Below, in pieces: positions 1-10,221 of a DNA stretch of 64,000 bases (its first letter is position 1; every line of letters begins with the position of its first letter). This DNA is from Cristatella mucedo (taxonomy: Eukaryota; Bryozoa; Phylactolaemata; Cristatellidae), in NCBI GenBank assembly GCA_009760855.2, contig WPIO01000027.1, positions 4,098,501-4,162,500 of the forward strand. The letters run 5' to 3'. A program made the position numbers and the translations under genes. Under the pieces are notes generated by a model. It did not search any database. It saw only the letters and a program-made list of their open reading frames with translations, and was not told the DNA's origin.

Positions 1-744
1 TAAGAGATCGAGCCTATTAACTGAAAGCAGTAGCTGTGCATTACTTGGTGCCGGCGCCGACAGCCGCTCGAGCAAGGAGCTGCCCTGCAATCCATCAGCA
101 AAGCTCCAGTGCTAGCCTAGCCGTGCGAGAGCACGAGTCGAGCTTGTACGCAACTGGCTTCGTCACCGCTGTATCTCCTTGAAGCTACTTTTCTTAAAAT
201 ACTGAGATGCCAAAATCTGTCTGCCGTGCTGGCTTAAAGCTGAATAAGGTTGTCGCCTCGATTGAGGGAACGATCTGCAGAACTTCGTTTTTGCCGGTCA
301 GATGCTGTTACCTTACCGATTGAGCCTTTGAGATTGGCCCTCCCATGACCTCTGACATACTGACCTTCAACTGAACATCCTGCCCTGCTTAACGAGGGGC
401 TTTGCAGCATTGGCTTTAGATCTTCACTGGCATGCTGTAGCCGAGTCCTGTTGTGCTGCATGAGTGAATGCTCATTACTGTTTATGTTTGCAAACTTGGT
501 GCCAGCTGCGACCATAGCGACTGCCGTGGTCGGCGACCAGAGAAATCTGGTCCGGCGAGTAGAGAAAACGGCACGAGTGATCGGCAGCCGTCTTTCGCAA
601 CCCGTGAATGACTGTATTTTCTTCTTACTCTGATGATACGTCCATCGTAGCTGTCGAGCTGTCGGTCCAGAATGTTTTTTCCTCAAAATTGATTTTTGCG
701 CCGATAAGACCTGTTTAGAGGCTACTAAGAAAACTCAAATGTGT

Positions 745-935
745 GAAAATCAACTGCGTAAAGGGAAGCTGATTAAAAAACCTCATTGCTGCAGCAGATG
801 AAGAGCTGTAGCCACTTTCAGCACGGCATGCAATAAAAAAATAAAACAAATTTCCTGCTCCAGCACTTGAACCCATGACCCTGGCTCGTTCAAGTGTGCT
901 GGGATCTTAGCCCAGTGATTAGCATTGGACTCTTC
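745..935 (-). mobile_element. SINE-B copy, degraded
   Basis: On the minus strand this has the order seen in better SINE-B copies: a tRNA-like body with a weak B-box (tcaagtgctgga region), then a spacer, then a tail resembling GAGGTTTTTTAATCAGCT. It is heavily diverged, and the ends are approximate. Confidence 0.45.
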
Positions 936-1083
936 TAGCCCCATAAAGCCGATGTTGCTGCAATGTATTAAAGTTCGATGCTAGAAACAACATGTAGGTA
1001 GTCACACTTATTATTTACCGGAGACCTTTCCTTCGGCAACGATTTTTCCCATGACGTGGTATTGACCAACAGGATGACCGTCT

Positions 1084-1163
<80 letters not shown>
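1084..1163. repeat. (GTA)n microsatellite
   Basis: About 26 perfect copies of the trinucleotide GTA/TAG without interruption. It is presumably intronic. Confidence 0.97.
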
Positions 1164-1744
1164 TAACCCCGCCGACTTGGCGTGAAAGAGGGGGATTTTC
1201 TATCTAGCTATAGAGTAGCCTGTCGGCCTCTGCTTTTAACGCATCGAGAAAGTCCTCACCACCCCATTTTGTTGTTAGTGTTTAGGTCAGGTAGAGCTAA
1301 AGCACACTGGGCTGCCGAAGAAATAACACCTGGTACACCCTATCAACTTTGACTTTTAATTTTAGTGGTTTGAACATGAGTCGTGTCTGCTGCATTCCGA
1401 GGCATCCCCAAGACTGGCCAAGATGGGCTAAACCCTGCCCTTGCCTGATTCTGCCCATCACATGAGGCTGAAAGCATAGGCCGAATGGCTGCTACCTGGC
1501 ACTTCTCTTTTGGGTCGGACCCCTTACTTCCAGCGGTCTGTCAGCTTGTGCAAGTCGCATCCGAAGTCTGCCATCAGGTGTGTCCTTTCACCCCGAACCC
1601 CCCCAAGGGTAAGTGTCTGCATCAATAGCCGTGACTACGGGCTGACTACCGTCACTGCCAGGTCGACCCTTGAACGTGGGAGGAAGAGGCCATCGCCACG
1701 GCTCGATACATCCTCATGCCTGCACCTACTGCTTGTCTTTATAG

Positions 1745-1817
1745 GTACACGATGACAAAGACTTCTGCACTCGTGTTCGTGCTGGCGTTCGGTCTGATGC
1801 TCGGCATTGAGAAGTTC
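1745..1817 (+). CDS. SLC35C2: SLC35C2-like transporter, exon a (YTMTKTSALVF...)
   Basis: This is the first visible coding exon of a solute carrier family 35 member C2-like protein, a multi-pass membrane protein of the drug/metabolite transporter superfamily. The vertebrate family member sits in the early Golgi and affects Notch fucosylation. The exon encodes YTMTKTSALVFVLAFGLML followed by GIEKF, matching the conserved YTMTKSSAVLFILIFSL segment. The 3' splice site is a pyrimidine-rich tract ending tttatag, and the donor is TTC|gtgagt. It starts with one base completing the previous codon (phase 2 in) and ends in phase 0. The protein's first ~110 residues must lie upstream of the window. Adding the seven proposed exons, 1745-21682, gives 257 in-frame codons plus a stop. 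Confidence 0.92.
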
Positions 1818-1933
1818 GTGAGTAGCGAGGCTGGACCGCTCGTAGCATGCGCCGACAGTGCCGGACAGCACTGCGATCCGCCTCTTGCAGATCCTGGTGC
1901 ATGCTCGACGTAGGCACCGCCTGCATCTTTCAG

Positions 1934-2102
1934 AAATGGCTGCAGCTGGTGGTGGTTCTCTGCATCAGCTGTGGGCTGCTGCTATTCACCTACGAGTCCA
2001 CACAGTTCCGAATAGAAGGCTTCCTCTTGTGCCTGGCAGCAGCTTTCAGCAGCGGCTTTCGGTGGAGCCTCACACAGCTGCTGGCGCAGAAGAATGGGCT
2101 GG
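1934..2102 (+). CDS. SLC35C2: SLC35C2-like transporter, exon b (KWLQLVVVLCIS...)
   Basis: It encodes two hydrophobic segments, including the family hallmark FTYESTQFRIEGF (FTYKSTQFNVEGF in vertebrates) and FRWSLTQLLAQKNGLG (IRWTLTQMLLQK in the family). The acceptor is ctgcatctttcag|AAATGG after a 116-bp intron. The donor is CTGG|gtgagc, in phase 1. Residues 1-56 of this exon align to the family without gaps by eye. The donor lies about 45 bp before a long CT microsatellite. The acceptor and first 92 coding bases are perfectly duplicated 3.4 kb downstream at 5297-5401. Confidence 0.94.
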
Positions 2103-2143
2103 GTGAGCTGGCTGTCGCCCAATCGCATGTCAATTGCTTGCGG

Positions 2144-2145
<2 letters not shown>

Positions 2146-2224
<79 letters not shown>
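2146..2224. repeat. (CT)n microsatellite
   Basis: About 39 uninterrupted CT units, starting 43 bp after the exon b donor, in intron 2. Apparent open frames of alternating Ser/Leu across it are artefacts of the repeat. Confidence 0.97.
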
Positions 2225-2228
<4 letters not shown>

Positions 2229-2589
2229 GCTGTGCCGTGCTCAGAGCACCTACTAAAGCTGCAGCCTGGCCGGGCAGTGCTGTCTGCTAGAGGGCGCCGA
2301 GTCGGTGAGGTACTAGCTGCAGATTATTAGTCCTCGTCCTCCGTCTGACAGGAGCCAAGTAACGAGCTGATGGCATCCGCTGCAATGTGCATAATGAGCG
2401 TCAGTGCAGACACCTTGCTGAAGGGGGGGGGGGGCTCTTCACAATCTTTTGCGATGGTGCCGTCTTTTCATCTGACGCTTCTGGCACTTCCCTTTCTATT
2501 TCTGTCGAGCTGCCGCTTCTTTGCTGCATGCTTCCCGGTTTGTCTTTTCAATTCAGCTATGCTTCACACTTTTATCTAGTTAGGCATAT
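2225..2589. other. Intron 2, no feature recognised
   Basis: Intronic sequence with a G9-10 run near 2425. I see no exon or repeat family that I can name. Confidence 0.6.
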
Positions 2590-2780
2590 ACTGTTGGCTA
2601 CCGATTCCATGCCAAGAGCTGTAATGCTGATACTTAGTATGTTACTACGCATGTTGACCCATTTTATGTCACCATTAACCATAAGATCATGCTTCATTTA
2701 CAGCCTATGTAAAGTGCCTAGAAAGCTATCAAGGTCTATGAGAGTGCTATTCAAACCATTATTATTATTATCGTTGAGTT
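2590..2780 (+). mobile_element. LINE-B 3' end
   Basis: A diverged copy of the non-coding 3' end of LINE-B, with the recurring text 'catgttgaccc...tgtcacc...taaccat', then 'gtaaagtgcctaga', then a short ATT tail. It is 5' truncated and carries no coding domain. Confidence 0.6.
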
Positions 2781-3849
2781 TCTTAGTGAAGCTCGAGAGC
2801 ACACATTGCATTTAGTGCACTTGCTTTCTATTGACTTACTGCAATTTGACTGCAGTAAATATTGACTTAAATAAGGCTTACCTCATTGACTATCTGTTGA
2901 CTTGTGTTGCAGATACATGTACATTTTTGTTGTTGTTCTTAGTGTGCTCGGCAGCAGAAAACTTTTGAAGTGTCTTATCTCTGGCTCTTGTATGGCATAC
3001 AATTGTGCTGTGTATTCATAGCTGGCTTACTGCAAACATGGCAGCACTAATGTGTAACCATAACAAGTGGGGTCGGACAGACAGGCAGCTGAGTTTGTTG
3101 CCACTCTACAGCAAGGTATGGGTTGGCTGTATGTACCGTCATTGACTGCTCAACTGCAGACACTTACTATGTTCTTGCTGTCGCCAGCCAAATCACATCA
3201 CTCTGCACAAGTTATTGGACTTTAAGCTGCAGCTGAGCCTGCAGATGAGTTATGGGCTAGCCAAGACAGGTGTAGTCCTCAGGTATTTGTGTATCGGCAT
3301 GTAACAACACAGGCAAGAGTCTTACCGCATAATAACTATCAGGTTAAGAAGACTCCATACTACTATTCAGCTTATGCTTAGATATGCTGCTTGCCATCAT
3401 AGCTGGCATAATGCACATATTCTTTGCCTTGAGTTTTTCTTCTTGCCCCTCTAGGAAGCCTTTTGGCAAGCCATAAATTGCAAAGTAAATACTATTCTGC
3501 GAGAACTTGACTGGGTACTTCCCAGTCTTGCTTCTGCCATTTGCATTGCATTTGACAAGATACAGAGTGGTAGAGTGGCTATATTCTTAATATTAAAACC
3601 TCAAATTCAGCAGGTCAAATTTCAGTAATCATTGGACCCAATCAGTCCACAGAGACAGCTTCCCATGTCCGGCACGACTATCTCGGGATTGAGCTTTCTT
3701 TCTATTTCTGATGGATCTCTGACAATAATTCCCGTTGATCGCTAAGTACTTGATGCATACGGTCTTGTCAGGGCAATTATTTGAGTCCTGTCTGAGCGGG
3801 GCATTTCAGAGGCATTGTAGATGGCAGCCGGTCGTTTGTCCGGCGAGAC
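2781..3849. other. Intron 2, no feature recognised
   Basis: AT-leaning intronic sequence. I see no exon, RNA gene or clear repeat. Confidence 0.5.
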
Positions 3850-4300
3850 TTTAAACTACCAGGTGCCCCGAGGATCTGTTCTAGGTTTCTTTTTCCCAAA
3901 ATTGTACTCACCTGTCGTGCCGATATCATCGCCATGGACTATCTTGATTTTGGTTTCTATGCCGATGCTGCTACTCAGCTCTAGCCTTAACAACATGTGC
4001 ACCGATCTTTCCTTGCCTACTGCCACCTCTGATTTCCTTGCTTTCTTGCATCATGGATTACCAACATTCGTGCTTGGATGGCATTACATTTTCTTATTCG
4101 AGTGATGACAACACAAACTAAAAGAGTTATGAGCAGACGTATTGTCACTCAGAAGCTAGAAACTAGCCACATCCTCAAAATTGTCTTAGTCAACCTTGTA
4201 GCCAGTCCGCGTTATCTGGGGAACTTGTTTCAAAATTCTAGATGACTGTATCAGCTCCAGAGTCGAGCGTGTCTTAGTTTAGTTACATTCAATAAAATTT
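3850..4300 (+). mobile_element. Degenerate LINE reverse-transcriptase relic
   Basis: Across frames the sequence keeps the order VPRGSVLG (RT finger/palm motif), a position equivalent to FYAD (gtttctatgccgatgctg, about 3953-3970), then 'RAWMALHFL', the equivalent of the CR1/L2 'SWMxxNFLKLN' segment. It is more diverged than the LINE-A and LINE-B copies and may be a third lineage or an old copy. Frameshifts make it non-functional. Confidence 0.6.
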
Positions 4301-5296
4301 GGGTATGCCTACTTACGGGACCACTGCCAATGTAATCCTAATTTTGTGTGAATCACATCTTGACTTCCACAGCTATTTACCCCACTTCTCTCTGACTAGT
4401 ACTGGCCCACCGTTTAACAGAACATCAAATTCAAGCCTCTGTAAGGTTCCATTAGCTTGTGCTGCTTACCCCTCTGACCCACTTGCTGTGCAGCATTCCC
4501 TTGTGCCACCTTCCCCTCTGCAGTCGTTTAGCTGTGTCTGTAACAAACCCATCATCAGATATAGTGCTTATAGCCCCTATTTCTCCCTAATGATATAACT
4601 AACTCTCTGCCGTGTGTAACACGATTAGATCCCCTAACCTGCCGATGTTTCAAGTAATACTAAAACTCCATCTTGTTCCTCACAGCTTATTCTTGGTCCT
4701 TGTAAATCCTTTGTGTGCTACTATTGTGATTGTTATTATCATCAACCAGTTAATGAGAGCTATTCAGCCGATGTGAATGCCTAGAAAGATAATTAATTTT
4801 TCCAGGGGTCTATAGAAATGCTGTTATTATATTTTTATTACCAGTTCACCTATTTCGACTGCCAGCTTGTCTTTATTGCTTTTCATCCCCATAAGGTAGA
4901 ATTGTCTTTACTAATTCCAGAAAACTTTATGCAAATGTCACTATCTCTGCTACTCGTGAATCCAGAGCCAGTTGTTGATGAGTGGATCGTATCGAATAAG
5001 GTTTGGCAATCTATGATGTGCAGCAAGCATTTAAACTACTATATCATTTTCGTTATTGGAAATGAAAGTGTGGACTAAGTAGATCGGGTCTTTGTCTACA
5101 TCTGGGAGCTTGGCTGAAAAATGCCGAGACAAAGCGTAGAGACGACACGAGTGTAAAGCACACCGGTGAAGGTGTAGGTGGGCAGTAGAACAATAATCCT
5201 GATCATGCAACAGGATACATCTAAGCATCGGGAGTAAAATCTGTAACGGCTTTAGTTGCTCACTGTTGAAACCCCAAGAGAGTGAGTGTAGGGCTT
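4301..5296. other. Intron 2, no feature recognised
   Basis: Part of 4330-4740 may be the decayed 3' end of the preceding LINE relic, but I cannot align it convincingly. No exon was seen. Confidence 0.4.
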
Positions 5297-5401
5297 CTGC
5301 ATCTTTCAGAAATGGCTGCAGCTGGTGGTGGTTCTCTGCATCAGCTGTGGGCTGCTGCTATTCACCTACGAGTCCACACAGTTCCGAATAGAAGGCTTCC
5401 T
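5297..5401 (+). pseudogene. Perfect partial duplicate of SLC35C2 exon b
   Basis: These 105 bases are identical to 1921-2025. They contain the last 13 intron bases with the acceptor AG, plus the first 92 coding bases of exon b. After the identical block the frame runs GFLRLAD and reaches a stop (TAG), with no donor matching exon b. If spliced in, it would truncate the protein. Both copies lie in the same transcript orientation, in and just before intron 2. Perfect identity in an intron implies recent origin or an assembly error. Confidence 0.93.
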
Positions 5402-5454
5402 GAGACTAGCTGACTAGATCGTAGTATAAGCAACACAAGCATGAGAGTATTCGG

Positions 5455-5702
5455 CCATAATAACAACAACAACAATAATAATAATATTATTATTGCTACA
5501 TTTATATAGCTAGTGCTCTCCGAGAACTAAGTTTCTGTCTAGGCACTTTATAGATGCTGTAAAGAAAGCATGGCCAAATGATTTTCGGTAACAGTCGCAA
5601 TGTCATCGGACATGACATTGTTAGATGTCACATGCACAGGGTCAACATGTAGATATGGTTAATAGCAGCAGGCACAGTGTCAGCATGCATAAGCACACAA
5701 TC
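5455..5702 (-). mobile_element. LINE-B 3' end
   Basis: It begins (3' end) with an AAT/ATT tail, followed by 'ctccgagaactaagtttctgtctaggcacttta' type sequence (read in parts) and the 'agggtcaacatg...cacagtgtcagcatgcat' module common to LINE-B copies. No coding part is retained. Confidence 0.75.
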
Positions 5703-5832
5703 TATCGTGCACATATGCTATGGAAGAATACAATCAGCTGAGATTAGCTGCCGGAATGCATTACTAATGAGCTGTCACACCTGCATTTTGGTCATGGGCA
5801 GGCATACACACAGTATGCTGGTGCGATGGAAG

Positions 5833-5992
5833 GTTGATGTATTCGTGGGAGTCTATGCCAGCAATGCTTCTAGTTGATGTATTCGTGGGAGTCTATGCCA
5901 GCAATGCTTCTAGTTGATGTATTCGTGGGAGTCTATGCCAGCAATGCTTCTAGTTGATGTATTCGTGGGAGTCTATGCCAGCAATGCTTCTA
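5833..5992. repeat. 40-bp minisatellite, 4 copies
   Basis: Four near-perfect tandem units start at 5833, 5873, 5913 and 5953 (unit GTTGATGTATTCGTGGGAGT plus CTATGCCAGCAATGCTTCTA). The period is not a multiple of three, so the open frame across it is not evidence of coding. Confidence 0.97.
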
Positions 5993-6594
5993 TGAGGCAC
6001 TTGCTCAGAGGCTGCAATATCAGTATTAGGATCAGTAATTTGCACGCGGCTGTGCAATGTAGACATTGTGCGACTGCTGCAACGGAAGTTGCTGGATTGT
6101 TCTGCCAGTATTAATAGTGTACAGCAGGAGTGGCTAAAATTAGGCAGATGATCTGATGCCAGACAACGATTATAGTCTATAACTTTCCACTAGAGTATAG
6201 TATTGAGGTTTTATTAAAGACTCTTTAAGCACTGTAAAGTAAATGCTAAATCCTAGCGAAAGAATCATTGTAGAACATCAGTATAGCACTCCAAGCAACC
6301 TAATCTCTTTGTGGCACTTTAATTGTGCTGGAAGGGACATAGGAGTATTGGCTAGTAATAACATGAACATTGTCAGCATGGAATATTATACCGAGGATAA
6401 TCCACACGGACTTAGCAAAAGCAGTGAGGTATATGATTTTTAATTTTATTTTTGAGTGTCGTCAAACCAGAGAGTGTGGTGATGTCATGTGCTTGTAGTG
6501 CCGTGGCTTTGATAGCACACGAACCGATGTTCTCGTTAGGATTTGGGGTTGGTTAGAGGTACATCTAAACGACGTGAGTGGGTGGTTCGATGCG
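5993..6594. other. Intron 2, no feature recognised
   Basis: No exon, RNA gene or named repeat seen. Confidence 0.45.
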
Positions 6595-6895
6595 AAGTCT
6601 GAATAGGAAGTATTTTAGAAGTAAGGCAGAGCAAGAGAATGAAGGGACCTTTAAGTCAGTGACAGAACCTTGAAGTTGATATGCTTCTGGAAGGGCAGCC
6701 AGTGCAGGTTGGTGAGAAGTAATACGATGTGGCAGTTCTGAGGTTCACAACAGACAAGCCTAGCTGCAGTTTTGCACCAGCTGTAAGGGTCGTACTGTAC
6801 AGGCTGGCGGACCTGATAATAGTGAATTACAGAAGTGTTATCGGAATGTCACAGGGAATGCACGAACCAGCTTACATGGTCATCTAGTGAAGCGT
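6595..6895 (-). mobile_element. LINE-B post-RT region relic
   Basis: Read on the minus strand this corresponds to the LINE-B region encoding 'QxxxAARLxxxxxRxxHITxLLxxLHWLPxxQRI' and 'LRSFHSLAL'. It is heavily diverged and frameshifted. A short plus-strand LINE scrap follows at 6920-7050. Confidence 0.6.
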
Positions 6896-7059
6896 CAGTT
6901 TGAAAGGCAACACTCAGATTGCATGCAGAGGTTACAGTACGTTTGCTTTGACGTCTCAACTCTCAATTCACTTGCAGCACGAATTGCTGACATTTGCCCT
7001 TGGATCGAAGCTATCTTTCTAAAAACGAATGACGATTAAAACCATCATACTTTTTTAAA

Positions 7060-7260
7060 GTTAAAAGTTAAAGGTTAGCTGATTCAGCAGCCTCATTTAT
7101 ATAGCAGCAGACAAGCCTGCTATGTGCAAACGTAAGTAGTAATCACAATTAGAAAATCAAAACCTTTACCTTAAATGAGCTCGACCACCATATCTCACTT
7201 TTGACTTTCCTCATCCTGAACAGGGATCAAACATGGTAAGTACCTGTGGAGGCAGTCTTC
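7060..7260 (-). mobile_element. SINE-B-like relic
   Basis: Starts with 'ttagctgattcagcagcctcatttatatagcagcag', the reverse of the SINE-B tail. The tRNA-like body is poorly preserved. Confidence 0.35.
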
Positions 7261-7436
7261 TGAATAAAACTTATAATATCGAGCACGATGACAGAGCCGG
7301 TTCACTGTGCTTGGCAGTGGTCTCAATAGGGTATATCCAGTTGTAAGAGCAGATCCACTAATTCCTTCATTAAGAGCTTCGTATGATTAGCTCTTCTAGA
7401 TCATCGTTTTGTTAAAGAAAATTCTACTACGAGCAG

Positions 7437-7660
7437 CTAATGTAAGTCTGGTATCCAGTTTATCAATTGCCTTGGCTGATTGTGAGGTCTTGAGTGACAA
7501 GTACTGCAAAGTGTTATCGACATGGAAGCGATGCAATGGGCCTGAAATACTTTTTCCAGAAGTCCTGTAGAAATGTAAAATGATAGTGGATCAAGAACAG
7601 ACCCACATCGAACTCCACAGTTTACAATTCGGCAGACTGAGACCTGGCGCCACTCGATGT
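7437..7660 (-). mobile_element. LINE-A reverse-transcriptase scrap
   Basis: The minus strand encodes VNCGVRCGSVLDPLSFYIST followed by GLLEKVFQAHCIAS. These are equivalent to the CGIPQGSLLGPLLFSIYT and KVIKAHGI segments of LINE-A at 16538-16909. It abuts a plus-strand LINE-B copy. Confidence 0.65.
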
Positions 7661-8815
7661 GGAGTCTACACAATCGGGCATTTTAGGCCGAACCCTATGG
7701 TCGATAGTGTAGTCAGTTGTACCTTTGCTTTGATCCCTCCCAGCCCTCCAGCACATCGAATTCTCCCAACTCTCTTGCTGCATGTATTGATGACATCTGC
7801 ACACGAATGGTAGCAAACTTTCTTAAATTAAATGATGATTAAGCCAACTTGCTAGTTGGCAAACTGAGTGTGATTAAAAAATAAAGAAGGTTAACGCTCC
7901 AAATCGGTTCTGCCAGCATATCTGCTGTCGAATCTGCACGAAATCTATGTGTCTTGTTCCAAAGTGACCCATCATAGACGATCTAATAAGCTCAACAGTC
8001 AAGTCTGTCTACTTTCAGTTACACAAGATTGCAAAAATTCGGGCTTGTTTAGACGAGGATACCACCACTAATTGGGTCATTGCATTTGTGATATCCATCT
8101 CTACTTTTGTAATTCACTGCTTTCTGGTCTACCGACCTGTGCAATCAGGCACTTACAGCCTGTGCAAAACTCTGCCGCTTGACTTGTCTGTCGTGAGTGT
8201 CGCAGTTGCTACATCACACCACTTCTCGCCGATCTGCACGGGCTCCTAGTCAAGCAATGACTAGGAGCCCGTGCAGGTCTTTAGACTTTAAGGTTCTTTC
8301 ACTCACTTTTAGGTCTCTTTATTCTTTGGCTCCAGCCTACTTATCAGATTTACTCCACCACCAGGCTAAGCTTCTTACAACCGGCCTTTCGGAATCTAAT
8401 AATTTATCTATACCCCGAACGAACCTCAAATCCTTTGGAGACCATGCCTTTAGTTTGTATGCTCCCAAAGCCTGTAACTCACTTCCGACTCACTTCCGAC
8501 TCACTCACGACATCCCCAGACTTGACCAAATTAAAAAAGATACTAAAGACACATCTAATCATCGCAGCATGTAGTGGGTCCGTGTGATTCGTCCTTTGTG
8601 TGTTTATGGGTGCTGATACTATACATGCTGCTACCAACTATATTTGCATGCTGACTTCGTGCATGTCACCCCTAACCATATTGTGCTTGTTGTCATTAAG
8701 CATGCTGCACTAACCATTCGATCCTACTTCCTGTGCAGCATATGTACAGTGCACAGAGAGAGATGGAGTTCTCTAAGGATGCTATAACAAATGTATTATT
8801 ATTATTATTATTATT
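7640..8815 (+). mobile_element. LINE-B, 5'-truncated (RT palm to tail)
   Basis: Runs from the segment after the RT catalytic motif (LxFDP..., CIDDIxTxM, NFLKLNDD) through the post-RT region (LHSLAPAYLSDLLHHQAK, then SNNLSIPRTNLKSFGDHAFS) to the 3' end 'catgtcacccctaaccat', ending in an ATT microsatellite tail near 8800. Several frameshifts and stops make it non-functional. It contains a perfect snap-back palindrome at 8234-8276 that replaces normal LINE sequence. Confidence 0.85.
8234..8276. repeat. Perfect 19-bp hairpin inside LINE-B
   Basis: Arms 8234-8252 and 8258-8276 are perfect reverse complements around a 5-base loop (agcaa). The left arm is the normal LINE-B sequence 'ctgcac.ggctcc.agtca'. 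The right arm replaces the expected LINE continuation. Confidence 0.95.
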
Positions 8816-8904
8816 AATATTACAAACCTACTGACAATACGAGCAGGATCAATGCAATGACGTTACCATTATCATCACTTCTCACTATGTCAGGGAGGGA
8901 GAGA

Positions 8905-8907
<3 letters not shown>

Positions 8908-8969
<62 letters not shown>
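8908..8969. repeat. (GA)n microsatellite followed by G run
   Basis: Roughly 30 GA units followed by eight or more G. Confidence 0.95.
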
Positions 8970-8978
<9 letters not shown>

Positions 8979-9014
8979 AAGGGCGTTTTCTGTGTGCAAA
9001 GGGGGCCGGTTATC

Positions 9015-9170
9015 ACATAAAGTAAAAGTAAAGGGTCGCTGATTCAACATCAATAGCTGCTATCGCATGGCTTGCCAAGGGCAATAATCGATTGGTTGCT
9101 GCTGCTCTTGAACTCACGACCTGGTCTTGAAGTGCAAGCCTAATAGGAGGGAGGACTATTTAACAAAAAC
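9015..9170 (-). mobile_element. SINE-B copy, degraded
   Basis: Reverse SINE-B: a tail-like 'gggtcgctgattcaacatcaatagctgc', a middle, then 'cttgaactcacgacctggtc', the reverse of the B-box region. It is degraded. Confidence 0.55.
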
Positions 9171-9205
9171 TACCGACTGATGTTCCCCTCTTCGTTTCAG
9201 TGTAT

Positions 9206-9357
9206 GCCGAGCTGGGTTGGTCCAGCGGTTAAGGTGCTCGCCCCGACTAAGGTCTGGCTGAGGTCGTGGGCTCGAGCCCTGAGGCATATGTGAAGAGCCT
9301 GGATAGAGATTTAGTTCTCTTGGGGTGCTATACAAATGAATTATTATTATTATTATA
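9206..9357 (+). mobile_element. SINE-A, tRNA-derived
   Basis: The tRNA-like head has an A-box-like TGGTCCAGCGGTTAAGG and a B-box-like GGGCTCGAGCCC. It is followed by a short body and the tail 'gcctggatagagatttagtt' + 'ctcttggggtgctatacaaa', ending in ATT repeats. The tail resembles LINE-B's 3' end. It is transcribed by RNA polymerase III if active, and lies in SLC35C2 intron 2. Confidence 0.88.
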
Positions 9358-9584
9358 ATGTTATGGGAGAATAGGCACCCAAGTCCCGGGGTGATAAGGC
9401 TATGACTGTACCCTCAACTTACCACCAAGGCATGAATACCATGATTTCCAGGATAGCTTTTACCATCTGAAAATTGTGCTAGTTGGCTAAGCATTTTGGT
9501 CAGTGTAGACATGAATAGGCCACTGGCTTGTTTAGAAAGAGTCAAGTTCGAGGGAGACAGTAATCAAACTTTTGATGGTAAATA

Positions 9585-9745
9585 ATATTAATACATTTTA
9601 TAGCATCAGAACTGAATCTGTTTTAGGCACTTTGCAGATGCTGTAAAGAAAGCATGAGCAAATGATTAGTGGTAATATTTGCAGCATCATCAAACATAAC
9701 ATTGCTAGATACGACATTCATAGGATCTCTCACCGCTGTACGTAT
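9585..9745 (-). mobile_element. LINE-B 3' end scrap
   Basis: Contains 'ttttaggcactttgcagatgctgtaaagaaagcatg', read in parts, and 'aacattgctagat', the reverse of the LINE-B 3' region. Confidence 0.6.
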
Positions 9746-10137
9746 TTATATAAAGAAGAAAACATGAAGCGCTAGCTGTCTTCAGATCTTATCTTCTGGC
9801 GACGTGGTTACACTGACCTCTCTCGGATGGAAACTCATCTGGTTTTTTTTTCAATCAATGGTTGGCCCTGTTTAAGCCATAAATATAGTATGGACCATCG
9901 ACGTGTCTGTTTATCAGCAGTGCACTGGCTGCTTGTGCCACTGCAATATCTCTCGTGTTCTCACAGGCTGCTTTTGGTTTGTGAGCCGATATGCTGATGG
10001 GATGATGTGTCATCCACAGCAGGCAAGTAGGCCTGCTCCTGCATTTATCTCTGCAGGCTGTGAAGCTGGCGGTAGTGGTCGGTGCCATTAGCTACTTTAT
10101 TTGTGTGGGTCGCTGACTTCCTTTTTATTTCCCACAG
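9746..10137. other. End of intron 2
   Basis: No named repeat. The last bases form a good acceptor, tttttatttcccacag. Confidence 0.6.
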
Positions 10138-10221
10138 GTCTGAGCAATCCCGTGGACTTGATGTATCACGTGCAACCTTGGATGATGCTGCTGCTATTGC
10201 CTGTTGCCATATCACAGGAAG
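10138..10221 (+). CDS. SLC35C2: SLC35C2-like transporter, exon c (LSNPVDLMYHVQP...)
   Basis: Encodes (G)LSNPVDLMYHVQPWMMLLL, then LPVAISQEG, matching the family segment [22 protein letters not shown]...FEG. The acceptor is cccacag|GTCTGAGC (phase 1 in) and the donor is CAGGAAG|gtaaaa (phase 1 out). It restores the reading frame after the 8-kb intron 2. It carries the loop between two transmembrane helices and the start of the following hydrophobic helix. Confidence 0.94.

Larger units (their letters stand above)
1..1744. other. Left edge, presumed SLC35C2 intron
   Basis: I see no exon here. The first recognisable SLC35C2 exon starts at 1745 in mid-protein, so this stretch is presumably the intron before it and the N-terminal exons lie left of the window. 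A 150-codon open frame on the minus strand (234-686) resembles no family I know and has no supporting signals. The stretch also holds a degraded SINE and a GTA microsatellite, listed separately. Confidence 0.5.

Noticed and set aside
234-686. 150-codon minus-strand frame at the left edge
   Set aside because: Basic composition and length alone are not evidence. No family match, splice signals or start context, and it lies in a presumed intron.
5833-5992. CRISPR-like array
   Set aside because: The units are directly adjacent with no spacers, and the surrounding DNA is eukaryotic.
8820-9053. Open frames of alternating Ser/Leu or Arg/Glu across (CT)n/(GA)n arrays (also near 2094-2330, 12039-12243, 55308-55565)
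   Set aside because: Dinucleotide repeats are open in several frames on both strands. No flanking domain or splice logic supports them.
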